A stretch of 5,910 nt of DNA from UBA11540 sp045531755 (GTDB lineage Bacteria; Bacillota; Clostridia; Oscillospirales; Ruminococcaceae), in assembly GCA_045531755.1 (NCBI GenBank), contig JAZSEP010000064.1:1-5910 (forward strand). The letters are read 5' to 3'. Positions 1 to 5,718 of the stretch are shown here, piece by piece. Position 1 is the first letter of the stretch, and the number at the start of each line of letters is the position of its first letter. The notes under the pieces were generated by a model, which worked only from the letters and a program-made list of their open reading frames with translations, was not told where the DNA came from and made no database searches. The translations under genes were made by a program, and so were the position numbers.

Positions 1-379
1 TGTTATGGGCACTACCACGTGGACGTATGACTTGGGCAACGGAATGATGCAATCGATAAGCGGTGACAGCTCACATCCGTTGCAACAGCTTGAAACTATT
101 ATGTCTAAAGCGCTAAAGGTCACCCGTCACAACGAAGCATCGCTTGTCGCAGACCTGAAATTTGACGTCGCACCCGACAGTATATCTGTGAACGCTTGGT
201 TTTTGGCAGAAAACGGAAATACAAAACCTTTTGATGCCGAGGTTGACGGACTGAGCATTATACTAAACGAGGCAAAAGAAACCAGCGTTTATGAAATCGT
301 CGCAACCTGGAACAGTTCAACTAAGTATTTCGGAACGGTCAGATATTCGTTTTGTGTGGTAGAAGAAAACAAAAATTAG
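1..379 (+). CDS. 3' end of a hypothetical, probably exported protein (5'-truncated)
   Basis: The frame is open to the left edge (the codon at 2-4 is GTT) and stops with TAG at 377-379, so this is most likely the C-terminal ~125 residues of a longer protein. The ATG at position 5 is only the first Met in view, and too little upstream sequence is present to test for a ribosome binding site. The visible part is rich in Thr, Ser, Trp, Tyr and Asn. It has no TM segment and ends in a beta-looking stretch (YEIVATWNSSTKYFGTVRYSF). From memory this resembles the C-terminal domain of hypothetical lipoproteins in Lachnospiraceae and Ruminococcaceae, with a Trp-Tyr motif near its start, a His-Pro-Leu, and a final W-x-S-S-x-K-Y motif. 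That is recognition only, and no function can be assigned. The gene ends at a strong terminator and faces the small gene on the other strand. Confidence 0.7.
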   Translation, partial: VMGTTTWTYDLGNGMMQSISGDSSHPLQQLETIMSKALKVTRHNEASLVADLKFDVAPDSISVNAWFLAENGNTKPFDAEVDGLSIILNEAKETSVYEIVATWNSSTKYFGTVRYSFCVVEENKN

Positions 380-381
380 AA

Positions 382-418
382 AAAAGGAAGGGTGACGTTT
401 TGCCACCCTTCTTTTTTT
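382..418. terminator. Bidirectional rho-independent terminator between convergent genes
   Basis: GAAGGGTG (387-394) pairs perfectly with CACCCTTC (404-411) around a 9-nt loop, followed by seven T on the plus strand (412-418). The mirror-image A run at 381-385 gives a T-rich tail on the minus strand too. It starts 2 nt after the TAG of the left-hand gene and lies 25 nt past the stop of the minus-strand small gene, so it probably serves both. Confidence 0.88.
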
Positions 419-442
419 GTATTTAAACTAACAATATTCGTT

Positions 443-613
443 TTATCCGTTTTTCTTCTGTCTTACAAACTCTGTCATTGCTTTGAAGCTGCAAAAATCG
501 CGTTTTTTTATTTCATCCTGTAATTCCTTCGGCAATGAATAAAAAAACTCATAGCTTGTAGTATCCTGATCAAGAAGGTCGGAAAGACCGACAAAGTTGC
601 TTCCCTCAATCAT
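443..613 (-). CDS. Small conserved-looking hypothetical protein (56 aa)
   Basis: Reading the minus strand from the ATG at 613-611 gives 56 codons to TAA at 445-443. The start has a good ribosome binding site, AGAGGTGA (625-618), with 4 nt to the ATG. The product starts MIEGSNFVGLSDLLDQD and has a mid-section FFYSLPKELQDEIKKRDF (about residues 23-40), then a basic tail ending RQKKNG. It has one Cys (C41), no TM segment and no signal peptide. The Y-x-x-x-x-S-LP-x-x-(L/V)-Q-x-x-I-x-x-R pattern followed by a second short helix resembles many tiny unnamed clostridial proteins I remember, usually 50-70 residues, of unknown function. Support for a real gene comes from the RBS, sensible amino acid composition, and its position between two terminators in an otherwise empty 300-nt stretch. 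It could still be a remnant. Confidence 0.72.
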   Translation of the reverse strand: MIEGSNFVGLSDLLDQDTTSYEFFYSLPKELQDEIKKRDFCSFKAMTEFVRQKKNG

Positions 614-661
614 ACTTTCACCTCTTTCGATATTAGTATCAGTTTTCAGAGATGAAAGTAT
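612..661 (-). promoter_or_regulatory. Hairpin that would sequester the RBS and start of the 56-aa gene
   Basis: On the minus-strand transcript, AUACUUUCAUCUCU (661-648) pairs along all 14 positions with AGAGGUGAAAGUAU (625-612), with one U-G wobble. The 3' arm contains the whole Shine-Dalgarno and the first two bases of the start codon. The 22-nt loop contains a smaller GAUA/UAUC stem (640-629). A possible -10 box (TATAAA, 666-661) abuts the hairpin with only a poor -35 (TTTTTA, 16-nt spacer). If that promoter is used, the RNA would start near 654 and keep only about 7 pairs of the stem. The dyad could instead be a DNA operator. Confidence 0.5.
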
Positions 662-683
662 TTATAGTGATTTCTGTAAATTT

Positions 684-714
684 AAAAACGGCCGGGTAAA
701 TCCCAGCCGTTTTT
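684..714 (-). terminator. Rho-independent terminator of the ychF-acpS/HAD operon
   Basis: AAAAACGGC (684-692) pairs with GCCGTTTTT (706-714), and GGG (694-696) with CCC (702-704), across one mismatch and a 5-nt loop. Read on the minus strand it is a GC-rich hairpin ending in a T run, beginning 1 nt after the stop codon of the acpS-HAD gene at 716. It separates that operon from the small gene downstream. Confidence 0.85.
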
Positions 715-715
715 A

Positions 716-1717
716 TCAAAGGTATTTAACAAAATCCAATGGGGTGTTACAGATAGCAACACATTCTTTTTCGGGGAAACCTTCGTCGGGTCCAAAGCCG
801 TAGGCGGCGGCGATGAAGTCTACGCCTGCTTCCTGTGCGCCGTATAGGTCAAAGATACTGTCTCCTATGAGCACGGCTTCATCCTTGGCAACGTTCGTTG
901 CTGCGAGTCCTTCTGCTATCAAGCCTGCCTTTGTGGATTTTTCCTCTTTGTTACCACCGATATAATCAAAATATTGCGCCAAGCCAAAATGCTCGAGCAC
1001 CCTTTTTGCAGAATCTTCAGGTTTTAAAGTCGCAACACAGATTTTTCTGCCATCGTTTTTGAGGTGTTTTAAGACGGCTTCTATTCCGTCATAGACTTCC
1101 GCCTCAAATATTGCGCCTTTGTTTTTATAGTTCTCGCGATAGTGAAAAACAGCAAGGTCGATATCGTCCCCTTTGAGCCCTGCTACCCTCTCAAACCCCT
1201 CCTGAAGAGGCGGTCCGATAAAGCGCCTTGCTTTTTCAAGGGGGAGCTGTTCAAGTCCCATTTTATCGAGTGCGTACTTGACCGAGTTCAAGACACCCTT
1301 GCTTGTATTGAGAAGTGTTCCGTCAAGGTCAAAAATTATCGTTTTATACATAGGTTCTCCTGTTCCGAAAACACTGGCTATTGCCGTTTTTTCGGTATGA
1401 GTGATACTGAGAGAAAGATTCAGCTTGCGCTTTTTTGCAATTTCTGCAACTTTTCCAAAATACTCAAGGTACGGTCTGCCCAAAAGGTCGTGGCAAACGC
1501 CGATATCAGAGAGCTTGAAGTTTCTGATGCCTGTTCCTATTGCCTTTGAGAACGCTTCTTTTGCCGCAAATGAAGCCGCAACCGACTGCGGATTCATATT
1601 TTTTGAAGCGAAATAGTTTCTCTCATTTTCGGTAAAAAAGCGGTCGAGAAACTGTGGGTTCTCCATACTCTTCTTTATTCTGTCAATCTCAACGACGTCA
1701 ATTCCGTTAAGTATCAT
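716..1717 (-). CDS. acpS: Fused holo-ACP synthase (AcpS) - HAD family phosphatase
   Basis: One open frame of 333 codons joins two complete proteins. Residues 1-122 are AcpS, which moves the 4'-phosphopantetheine of CoA onto acyl carrier protein. Visible are the N-terminal GIDVVEIDRI with metal-ligand D7, the FAAKEAFSKAIGTG block (E54) and SITHTEKTAIASVF near 104-117; stand-alone AcpS is about 120 residues. Residues 123-333 form a HAD hydrolase of normal length (211 aa): motif I DLDGT (D130, D132), a Thr in VATLKP (T230), candidate motif III lysines K260/K263, and motif IV GDSIFD (D286, D290). The RFIGPPL segment (165-171) suggests the phosphoglycolate-phosphatase/5'-nucleotidase-like branch, but the substrate is unknown. 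Almost no linker separates the halves, and M123 has its own AGGAGAA ribosome binding site. Separate translation of the HAD, or a lost acpS stop, is therefore possible. AAAGGA (1730-1725) at the upstream gene's end serves the start, suggesting translational coupling. Confidence 0.85.
   Translation of the reverse strand: MILNGIDVVEIDRIKKSMENPQFLDRFFTENERNYFASKNMNPQSVAASFAAKEAFSKAIGTGIRNFKLSDIGVCHDLLGRPYLEYFGKVAEIAKKRKLNLSLSITHTEKTAIASVFGTGEPMYKTIIFDLDGTLLNTSKGVLNSVKYALDKMGLEQLPLEKARRFIGPPLQEGFERVAGLKGDDIDLAVFHYRENYKNKGAIFEAEVYDGIEAVLKHLKNDGRKICVATLKPEDSAKRVLEHFGLAQYFDYIGGNKEEKSTKAGLIAEGLAATNVAKDEAVLIGDSIFDLYGAQEAGVDFIAAAYGFGPDEGFPEKECVAICNTPLDFVKYL
1349..1361 (-). promoter_or_regulatory. Internal ribosome binding site and start codon for the HAD half
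   Basis: Inside the acpS-HAD frame, AGGAGAA (1361-1355) lies 3 nt before an in-frame ATG (1351-1349), which leaves 5 nt after the AGGAG core. This ATG is codon 123, exactly where a free-standing HAD protein would begin (MYKTIIFDLDGT). It would allow a 211-aa phosphatase to be made alone. Confidence 0.6.
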
Positions 1718-1720
1718 ACC

Positions 1721-2245
1721 TTAGTCCTTTATTCCCCAAACGTTTCTCGGCACATAGGGCTTCATGGCCGCAAGAACCTTTTCGTTTGCATTGAAAACCA
1801 CCATAGTTTTGCCCTTAGAGGGATGTCTGAAAATGCCGTAGTAAACGTTGTCGCTTTTCTCGCTGTCGCAAGCCTTTATTACTGTGGTACAGCCTTGCTC
1901 CTTTGCAGCCGCAGGGTCGTACTTTGCAAGCTCTTCAAAATTTGCGCAGTTGACGGATATAAGTCTTTTGCGGTCACGACGGGCAATTATCTTATCAACA
2001 TCCATCCCGCCGTTAGTTACAATAACCTCAAATTCAACGTTCAGATTGTTCATAAGGTACCATCCAAGGTAGAGAGCACCTAAACCGCCCATAATTGCGA
2101 ATGGTTGGAACACTCCTACATATCGCGAAACAACAAACAACACCGCGCACACCAAAATAGCAGCAATGGAAATTCCAAGCTTTTTGATATTATCAACGGC
2201 ATTTGGCTTTTTTACGACCATATATTCGGTATAAATATCTCCCAT
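1721..2245 (-). CDS. Two-TM membrane protein, DUF6106-like
   Basis: This is a 174-residue protein starting MGDIYTEYMVVKKP. I chose the ATG at 2245 over one six codons upstream (2263) because AAGGGG (2259-2254) is placed 8 nt before it. Two hydrophobic segments are visible, about residues 23-40 and 46-65, with a short turn between them. A ~105-residue soluble C-terminal part follows, with a basic patch DKIIARRDRKRL (84-95) in a beta-rich setting (EFEVIVTNGGMDVDKI) that could be a PH-like fold. From memory this matches small clostridial proteins annotated DUF6106, whose function is unknown. It lies 19 nt after ychF, and its stop is 3 nt before the acpS start, so it belongs to that operon. The name is by recognition only; the two-TM topology is seen directly. 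Confidence 0.8.
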   Translation of the reverse strand: MGDIYTEYMVVKKPNAVDNIKKLGISIAAILVCAVLFVVSRYVGVFQPFAIMGGLGALYLGWYLMNNLNVEFEVIVTNGGMDVDKIIARRDRKRLISVNCANFEELAKYDPAAAKEQGCTTVIKACDSEKSDNVYYGIFRHPSKGKTMVVFNANEKVLAAMKPYVPRNVWGIKD

Positions 2246-2264
2246 ATTACATTCCCCTTTCATA

Positions 2265-3359
2265 TCAAACGTTAAATCTGAACAGCATTATATCTCCGTC
2301 TTTTACAACATATTCTTTACCTTCAAGACGGACAAGTCCTTTTTCTTTTGCGGCTACCATAGTTCCGCATTCGATGAGGTCATCGTAGGAAATAACCTCT
2401 GCTCTGATAAATCCCTTTTCAAAGTCGGTATGTATCTTTCCTGCCGCCTGAGGAGCTTTTGTTCCCTTTTTGATTGTCCAAGCCCTGACTTCTTGCTTTC
2501 CTGCGGTGAGGTAAGAAATGAGACCGAGAAGCGAATATCCAGTTCTTATCATTCTGTCCATTCCGGATTCCTCGAGGTTGAGTTCACTGAGGAACATCTT
2601 CTTGTCCTCGTCGCCCATATCGGAAATATCCTCTTCCATCTTCGCGCATATCGGAAGTACAGCGGCTTTTTCAAGAGCGGCAATTTCGCAAACCTTTTTA
2701 TAGTGGGTGTTGTTATCAATGTTGTTGATAAAATCGTCCTCGCTCATATTTGCAGCGTAGATTATAGGCTTGTTTGAAAGAAGCGGTACAGTCGAAACCA
2801 TATCAAGCTGTTCATCAGTGTAATCGAAGGAGCGAGCGGATTTGCCTTCCTCAAGATAAGCTTTGAGTACCTTGAAAAATTCAGCTTCAGCAAGATACTT
2901 TTTGTCGCCCTTCGCAGCCTTAGTTGCCTTGTCAATTCTGCGCTCAAGGATATCAATATCAGAAAAGATGAGCTCGAGATTTATCGTTTCGATATCTCTT
3001 TCTGCACCGACAGAGCCGTCTACGTGAATTACATCGGTTCCCTCAAAGCATCTTACGACGTGAACGATAGCATCGACCTCACGTATATCTGCAAGGAACT
3101 TATTTCCAAGTCCTTCGCCCTTTGAAGCGCCTCTGACAAGACCTGCAATGTCAACAAATTCTATGGTTGCAGGGGTAAGCTTGTCCGCATCGTACATTTC
3201 ATTCAAAACGTCAAGTCTTTTGTCGGGTACCGAAACAACACCGACGTTTGGTTCTATCGTACAGAAAGGATAGTTTGCCGACTGCGCGCCTGCGTTTGTC
3301 AAAGCATTGAAAAGCGTGCTCTTTCCGACATTTGGCAGTCCTACCATTCCGAGTTTCAT
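2265..3359 (-). CDS. ychF: Redox-regulated ATPase YchF (OLA1/Obg-like family)
   Basis: The 364-residue product has the usual family length and the classic start MKLGMVGLPNVGKSTLFNAL. The P-loop GLPNVGKS is at 7-14 and the switch II DIAGLVRGAS at 70-79, with Leu where Ras-like GTPases carry the catalytic Gln, as is normal in this family. NMSE (204-207) stands in place of NKxD, which in YchF/OLA1 goes with binding ATP rather than GTP. A C-terminal TGS domain begins near residue 280 and includes RAWTIKKGTKAPQAAGKIH and FEKGFIRAEV. YchF is a cytosolic ribosome-associated ATPase linked to translation and stress responses. The start is fixed by GGAGG 7 nt upstream of the ATG. It is the first gene of a minus-strand operon. 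The protein looks intact, with nothing odd. Confidence 0.97.
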   Translation of the reverse strand: MKLGMVGLPNVGKSTLFNALTNAGAQSANYPFCTIEPNVGVVSVPDKRLDVLNEMYDADKLTPATIEFVDIAGLVRGASKGEGLGNKFLADIREVDAIVHVVRCFEGTDVIHVDGSVGAERDIETINLELIFSDIDILERRIDKATKAAKGDKKYLAEAEFFKVLKAYLEEGKSARSFDYTDEQLDMVSTVPLLSNKPIIYAANMSEDDFINNIDNNTHYKKVCEIAALEKAAVLPICAKMEEDISDMGDEDKKMFLSELNLEESGMDRMIRTGYSLLGLISYLTAGKQEVRAWTIKKGTKAPQAAGKIHTDFEKGFIRAEVISYDDLIECGTMVAAKEKGLVRLEGKEYVVKDGDIMLFRFNV

Positions 3360-3393
3360 ATCTATTCCTCCAAGAAATTACATTATCTATATT

Positions 3394-3422
3394 ATTATAC
3401 ACTTTTTAAGTTTCAATAGCAA
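3394..3422 (-). promoter_or_regulatory. Sigma-A promoter of the ychF operon
   Basis: On the minus strand a perfect -10 TATAAT (3399-3394) follows a -35 TTGCTA (3422-3417) at 17 nt. The RNA would start near 3387, giving a leader of roughly 27 nt containing the GGAGG of ychF. No riboswitch-like structure fits in that space. Confidence 0.75.
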
Positions 3423-3425
3423 TAG

Positions 3426-3455
3426 TTCAACTACTTTATTTTTGCCGAATATAAT
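3426..3455 (+). promoter_or_regulatory. Putative promoter of yunB
   Basis: A TATAAT occurs at 3450-3455, with a weak -35-like TTCAAC at 3426-3431 (18-nt spacer). In Bacillus, yunB belongs to the sigma-E sporulation regulon. The overlapping AATATAAT (3448-3455) is a partial match to a sigma-E -10 (CATACAAT), so the sigma factor cannot be settled by eye. The gene's SD (GAGGTG) follows within about 10 nt. This promoter lies back to back with that of ychF. Confidence 0.45.
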
Positions 3456-3474
3456 ATAAAAACGAGGTGTTTTT

Positions 3475-4116
3475 ATGCGGATTAAAAGGCAAAAAAAGAA
3501 AAGGGATTACGTTTTTTTCATCCTTAAAGCAGCGCTTTTGATTTCTGTTATATATTTGTGCGTCAATTTTTTCTACAACAGAATAAGGCCTATGGTTATT
3601 ACAGCAGCAGGAAATCAAGCGAGGGTTGTTGTCACCAACGCCCTCAACAAAGCAATAACCGAAGAGCTTTCGAAAAACGAAATCAAATATGCAGATATTG
3701 TATCTGTATCCCGAAACAGCGACGGATTGGTGACGTCAATAGAAATAAACACCGTGTCGGCAAATTTTTTCAAGGCACGAATACTTTCGGTAGTCTTGAC
3801 TCAACTTAGGAGCATTGAACAGCAAAGTCTTTTGATACCGGCAGGTTCACTGTCGGATATTCCCTTTTTCTTCGGCAAGGGACCGAATATAAACTTTAAA
3901 ATCACTACTTCCGGAGTAGCTGATGCCAAATTCGAAAGCGAATTCACCTCTGCAGGTATAAACCAAACCTGCCACCGCATAAAGCTTGTTGTGACAGCAG
4001 ACATATACGCTTTGGTACCGGGATTTGCTTCTTCTGCCAAGCTCACCACGGACTATTACATAGCTGAAACAATTATAGTTGGCGTGACACCCGATTTTTT
4101 TGCGGATATTGGATAA
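3475..4116 (+). CDS. yunB: Sporulation protein YunB
   Basis: This is a 213-residue protein with a very basic N-terminus (MRIKRQKKKRDY) followed by one hydrophobic segment, about residues 13-34, so it is probably an N-terminally anchored membrane protein with its bulk outside the cytoplasm of the cell that makes it. Family hallmarks are PAGSLSDIPFFFGKGPNINF (122-141), AGINQTCHRIKLVVTADIY (160-178) and the end block YYIAETIIVGVTPDFF (194-209). YunB is made in the mother cell under sigma-E in Bacillus and contributes to spore formation; its biochemical role is unknown. The length is somewhat below the ~250 aa I recall for B. subtilis. GAGGTG (3464-3469) lies 5 nt before the ATG. It is divergent from ychF, and I see no clear terminator after it, so read-through into the nfeD gene is possible. 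Confidence 0.92.
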   Translation: MRIKRQKKKRDYVFFILKAALLISVIYLCVNFFYNRIRPMVITAAGNQARVVVTNALNKAITEELSKNEIKYADIVSVSRNSDGLVTSIEINTVSANFFKARILSVVLTQLRSIEQQSLLIPAGSLSDIPFFFGKGPNINFKITTSGVADAKFESEFTSAGINQTCHRIKLVVTADIYALVPGFASSAKLTTDYYIAETIIVGVTPDFFADIG

Positions 4117-4122
4117 ACATGA

Positions 4123-4151
4123 TTGTAAAGAGATAATGATTGTGCTATAAT
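4123..4151 (+). promoter_or_regulatory. Sigma-A promoter of the nfeD-SPFH operon (extended -10)
   Basis: TTGTAA (4123-4128), a 17-nt spacer and TATAAT (4146-4151), preceded by TGC, give an extended -10. The start of transcription should lie near 4158, just before the AAAGGA ribosome binding site at 4163-4168. This lets nfeD-SPFH be expressed in vegetative cells independently of yunB. Confidence 0.75.
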
Positions 4152-4177
4152 AAAAGTATTAGAAAGGATGTGTTGTT

Positions 4178-4624
4178 ATGGAATACGCTTGGGCATTCTG
4201 GCTCATACTTGCAATTGTATTGATTGTAGTGGAAGCATCTACATACAGTCTGATATCTGTTTGGTTCGCACTGGGAGCACTCGTTGCGATTGTTCCTGCT
4301 CTTATATGGAGCGATGCTGTTTGGCTACAGTTTGCTGTGTTTGTTGTTGTATCGGCTGTATCCTTGGCATTCACCAGGAAATTCTTCAAAAAAGTTCTTA
4401 AGTATAATCCTGAACCTACCAACGCCGATCAGGTTATCGGAAAGCAGGCGATTGTAAAAGAGGAAATCGACAACATCCACGAAACAGGCAAGGTCACCGT
4501 AATGGGTCTTGATTGGACTGCTCGTTCTGCAGACGACTCAGTCATTGCTATCGACGAAATTGTCACAGTCAAGGAAATCAACGGTGTTAAGCTTATAGTA
4601 GAAAAAATAAAGACGGAGGAATAG
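4178..4624 (+). CDS. Short NfeD-type membrane protein (YbbJ-like)
   Basis: The product is a 148-residue membrane protein with three closely packed hydrophobic segments (about residues 6-26, 28-44 and 48-66), a basic exit (TRKFFKKVLK), then a small soluble beta domain (about 85-144) typical of the NfeD OB-fold. The VIGKQAIVKEEI and GKVTVMGLDWTARS blocks and the final NGVKLIVEKI are characteristic. Short NfeD proteins pair with SPFH/stomatin-type proteins, and here the SPFH gene starts 3 nt after this stop. The lengths of the pair (148 and 311 aa) match E. coli YbbJ and QmcA/YbbK as I recall them. The long NfeD form's N-terminal ClpP-like protease domain is absent. AAAGGA (4163-4168) lies 9 nt before the chosen ATG. 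NfeD is thought to act as a membrane scaffold partner of its SPFH protein. Confidence 0.9.
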   Translation: MEYAWAFWLILAIVLIVVEASTYSLISVWFALGALVAIVPALIWSDAVWLQFAVFVVVSAVSLAFTRKFFKKVLKYNPEPTNADQVIGKQAIVKEEIDNIHETGKVTVMGLDWTARSADDSVIAIDEIVTVKEINGVKLIVEKIKTEE

Positions 4625-4627
4625 TTT

Positions 4628-5563
4628 ATGCCACCTGTAGTTTATGTCATTTTAGCGTTTATCTTTTTTATTCTTATTGTTATTATTTCAAACATCAAGA
4701 TTGTTCCTCAGGCAACAACCTACGTTATCGAGCGTCTTGGAGCCTACAAATGCACCTGGAACACGGGACTTCACTTCACGGTTCCGCTCATCGACAAGGT
4801 TGCCAAAAAGGTTTCCTTGAAGGAACAGGTTGTCGACTTCAAGCCTCAGCCCGTTATTACCAAGGATAACGTCACAATGCAGATAGACACCATCGTGTTC
4901 TATCAGATAACCGACTCCAAGCTTTATGCATACGGTGTTGAAAGACCTATTTCTGCAATTGAAAATCTTACAGCTACCACGCTGCGTAACATCATCGGTG
5001 ATCTTGAACTTGACCACACCCTCACATCCCGTGATGTGATTAACACAAAAATCACCTCTTCTCTTGACCTCGCTACAGACAAATGGGGCATCAAGGTCAA
5101 CCGCGTCGAGCTGAAAAACATCATTCCTCCCCGCGAAATTCAGGATGCGATGGAGAAGCAGATGAAGGCAGAGCGCGAGCGTCGTGAATCGATTCTCAGA
5201 GCTGAAGGTGAAAAGAGAAGCCAGATTCTCGTTGCAGAGGGTGAAAAACAGTCTGCAATTCTCCACGCAGAAGCTGAAAAGGAATCCGCTATACTTCGCG
5301 CAGACGCCGTCAGAGAGGCTAAAATCCGTGAGGCGCAGGGTGAAGCTGAGGCTATTATGTTGGTTCAAAAGGCTCAGGCCGATGGTATCAAGTTGCTCAA
5401 CGAAGCTGCTCCAACACAGCAGATACTTTCTCTCAAAGGTCTTGAGGCTTTCGCAAAGGTTGCCGACGGAAAAGCTACGAAGATTATTATACCCAGCGAA
5501 ATTCAGTCACTTGCCGGTCTTGCAACTTCTATAACCGAGCTTGTTAAGGAAGAAGACAAATAA
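4628..5563 (+). CDS. SPFH/stomatin-like protein (QmcA/YbbK, paraslipin type)
   Basis: This 311-residue protein has an N-terminal hydrophobic anchor (about residues 4-22) followed directly by an SPFH/band-7 domain (about 24-185). Recognisable blocks are IVPQATTYVIERLGAYK, GLHFTVPLID, VSLKEQVVDFKPQPVITKDN, the LRNIIGDLELDHTLTSRD segment and WGIKVNRVELKNIIPPREI. A long charged helix (about 171-258) contains repeated 11-residue units, and a C-terminal cap includes IIIPSEIQSLAGL. Such proteins oligomerise into membrane-bound cages or rings that organise membrane microdomains and may regulate proteases such as FtsH; that role is family knowledge. GGAGGA (4615-4620) lies inside the last codons of nfeD and 7 nt before this ATG, a clear sign of translational coupling. 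The protein is intact, with no other gene in the operon. Confidence 0.94.
   Translation: MPPVVYVILAFIFFILIVIISNIKIVPQATTYVIERLGAYKCTWNTGLHFTVPLIDKVAKKVSLKEQVVDFKPQPVITKDNVTMQIDTIVFYQITDSKLYAYGVERPISAIENLTATTLRNIIGDLELDHTLTSRDVINTKITSSLDLATDKWGIKVNRVELKNIIPPREIQDAMEKQMKAERERRESILRAEGEKRSQILVAEGEKQSAILHAEAEKESAILRADAVREAKIREAQGEAEAIMLVQKAQADGIKLLNEAAPTQQILSLKGLEAFAKVADGKATKIIIPSEIQSLAGLATSITELVKEEDK
5198..5296 (+). repeat. Three tandem 33-bp units coding an 11-residue helical repeat
   Basis: Residues 191-223 of the SPFH protein are three units in register: RAEGEKRSQIL, VAEGEKQSAIL and HAEAEKESAIL. Degenerate ~10-residue units follow to about residue 243. The DNA units differ at many third positions, so this is an old protein-level repeat of the coiled-coil helix rather than a recent duplication. 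Confidence 0.8.
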
Positions 5564-5571
5564 ATGAATTA

Positions 5572-5610
5572 CCCGTTGTCAAGATTTCTCTTGACAACGG
5601 GATTTATTTT
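5572..5610 (+). terminator. Terminator of the nfeD-SPFH operon
   Basis: A perfect 13-bp stem, CCCGTTGTCAAGA (5572-5584) with TCTTGACAACGGG (5589-5601), and a TTTC loop begin 8 nt after the SPFH stop. The tail is T-rich but interrupted (ATTTATTTT). Its 3' arm carries the -35 box of the next promoter. Confidence 0.85.
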
Positions 5611-5619
5611 GTATATAAT
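5591..5619 (+). promoter_or_regulatory. Consensus sigma-A promoter of tRNA-Leu
   Basis: TTGACA (5591-5596), exactly 17 nt, then TATAAT (5614-5619): a full match to the sigma-A consensus at both boxes. Transcription would start near 5626, a few nt before the mature tRNA. The -35 lies within the 3' arm of the preceding terminator. Confidence 0.9.
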
Positions 5620-5631
5620 ACTAAAGTACTT

Positions 5632-5718
5632 GCCGGTGTGATGGAATTGGCAGACGTACGGGACTCAAAATCCCGCGGTGGCGACACCGTGCGGGTTCGA
5701 CCCCCGCCACCGGCACCA
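5632..5718 (+). tRNA. tRNA-Leu(CAA)
   Basis: The acceptor stem GCCGGTG (5632-5638) pairs perfectly with CACCGGC (5708-5714), followed by discriminator A and an encoded CCA (5716-5718). The anticodon arm is CGGGA, loop CTCAAAA, TCCCG, giving anticodon CAA (5666-5668), which reads UUG leucine codons. The T arm is GCGGG, TTCGACC, CCCGC. A long variable arm (around CGGTGGCGACACCG) marks it as a type II tRNA, as leucine tRNAs are. All stems are intact, so it should be functional. Confidence 0.97.

Noticed and set aside
597..803. Open frame of 68 codons on the plus strand
   Set aside because: It overlaps the start of the small minus-strand gene, runs through a terminator and into the antisense of the HAD gene, and its product has no recognisable pattern.
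1142..1549. Open frame of 135 codons on the plus strand
   Set aside because: It is antisense to the acpS-HAD gene, with a Cys/Phe-rich product and no domain.
2246..2263. Upstream ATG adding six residues to the DUF6106-like protein
   Set aside because: AAGGGG lies just downstream of that ATG and 8 nt before the next one at 2245, and the MGDIY start matches my memory of the family.
2430..2777. Open frame of 115 codons on the plus strand within ychF
   Set aside because: It is antisense to a highly conserved gene and has no protein signature.
4117..4145. Possible terminator after yunB
   Set aside because: No stable stem with a T run could be found; the stretch is A/T-rich promoter DNA for the nfeD gene.
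5198..5296. Tandem repeats considered as a CRISPR or recent DNA repeat
   Set aside because: The units are contiguous without spacers, in frame inside the SPFH coiled coil, and differ at many third codon positions.
4688..5368. Long open frame (226 codons) on the minus strand
   Set aside because: It is antisense to the well-supported SPFH gene. The product is rich in Cys, Phe and Asn without any family signature, so it is a codon-bias shadow.
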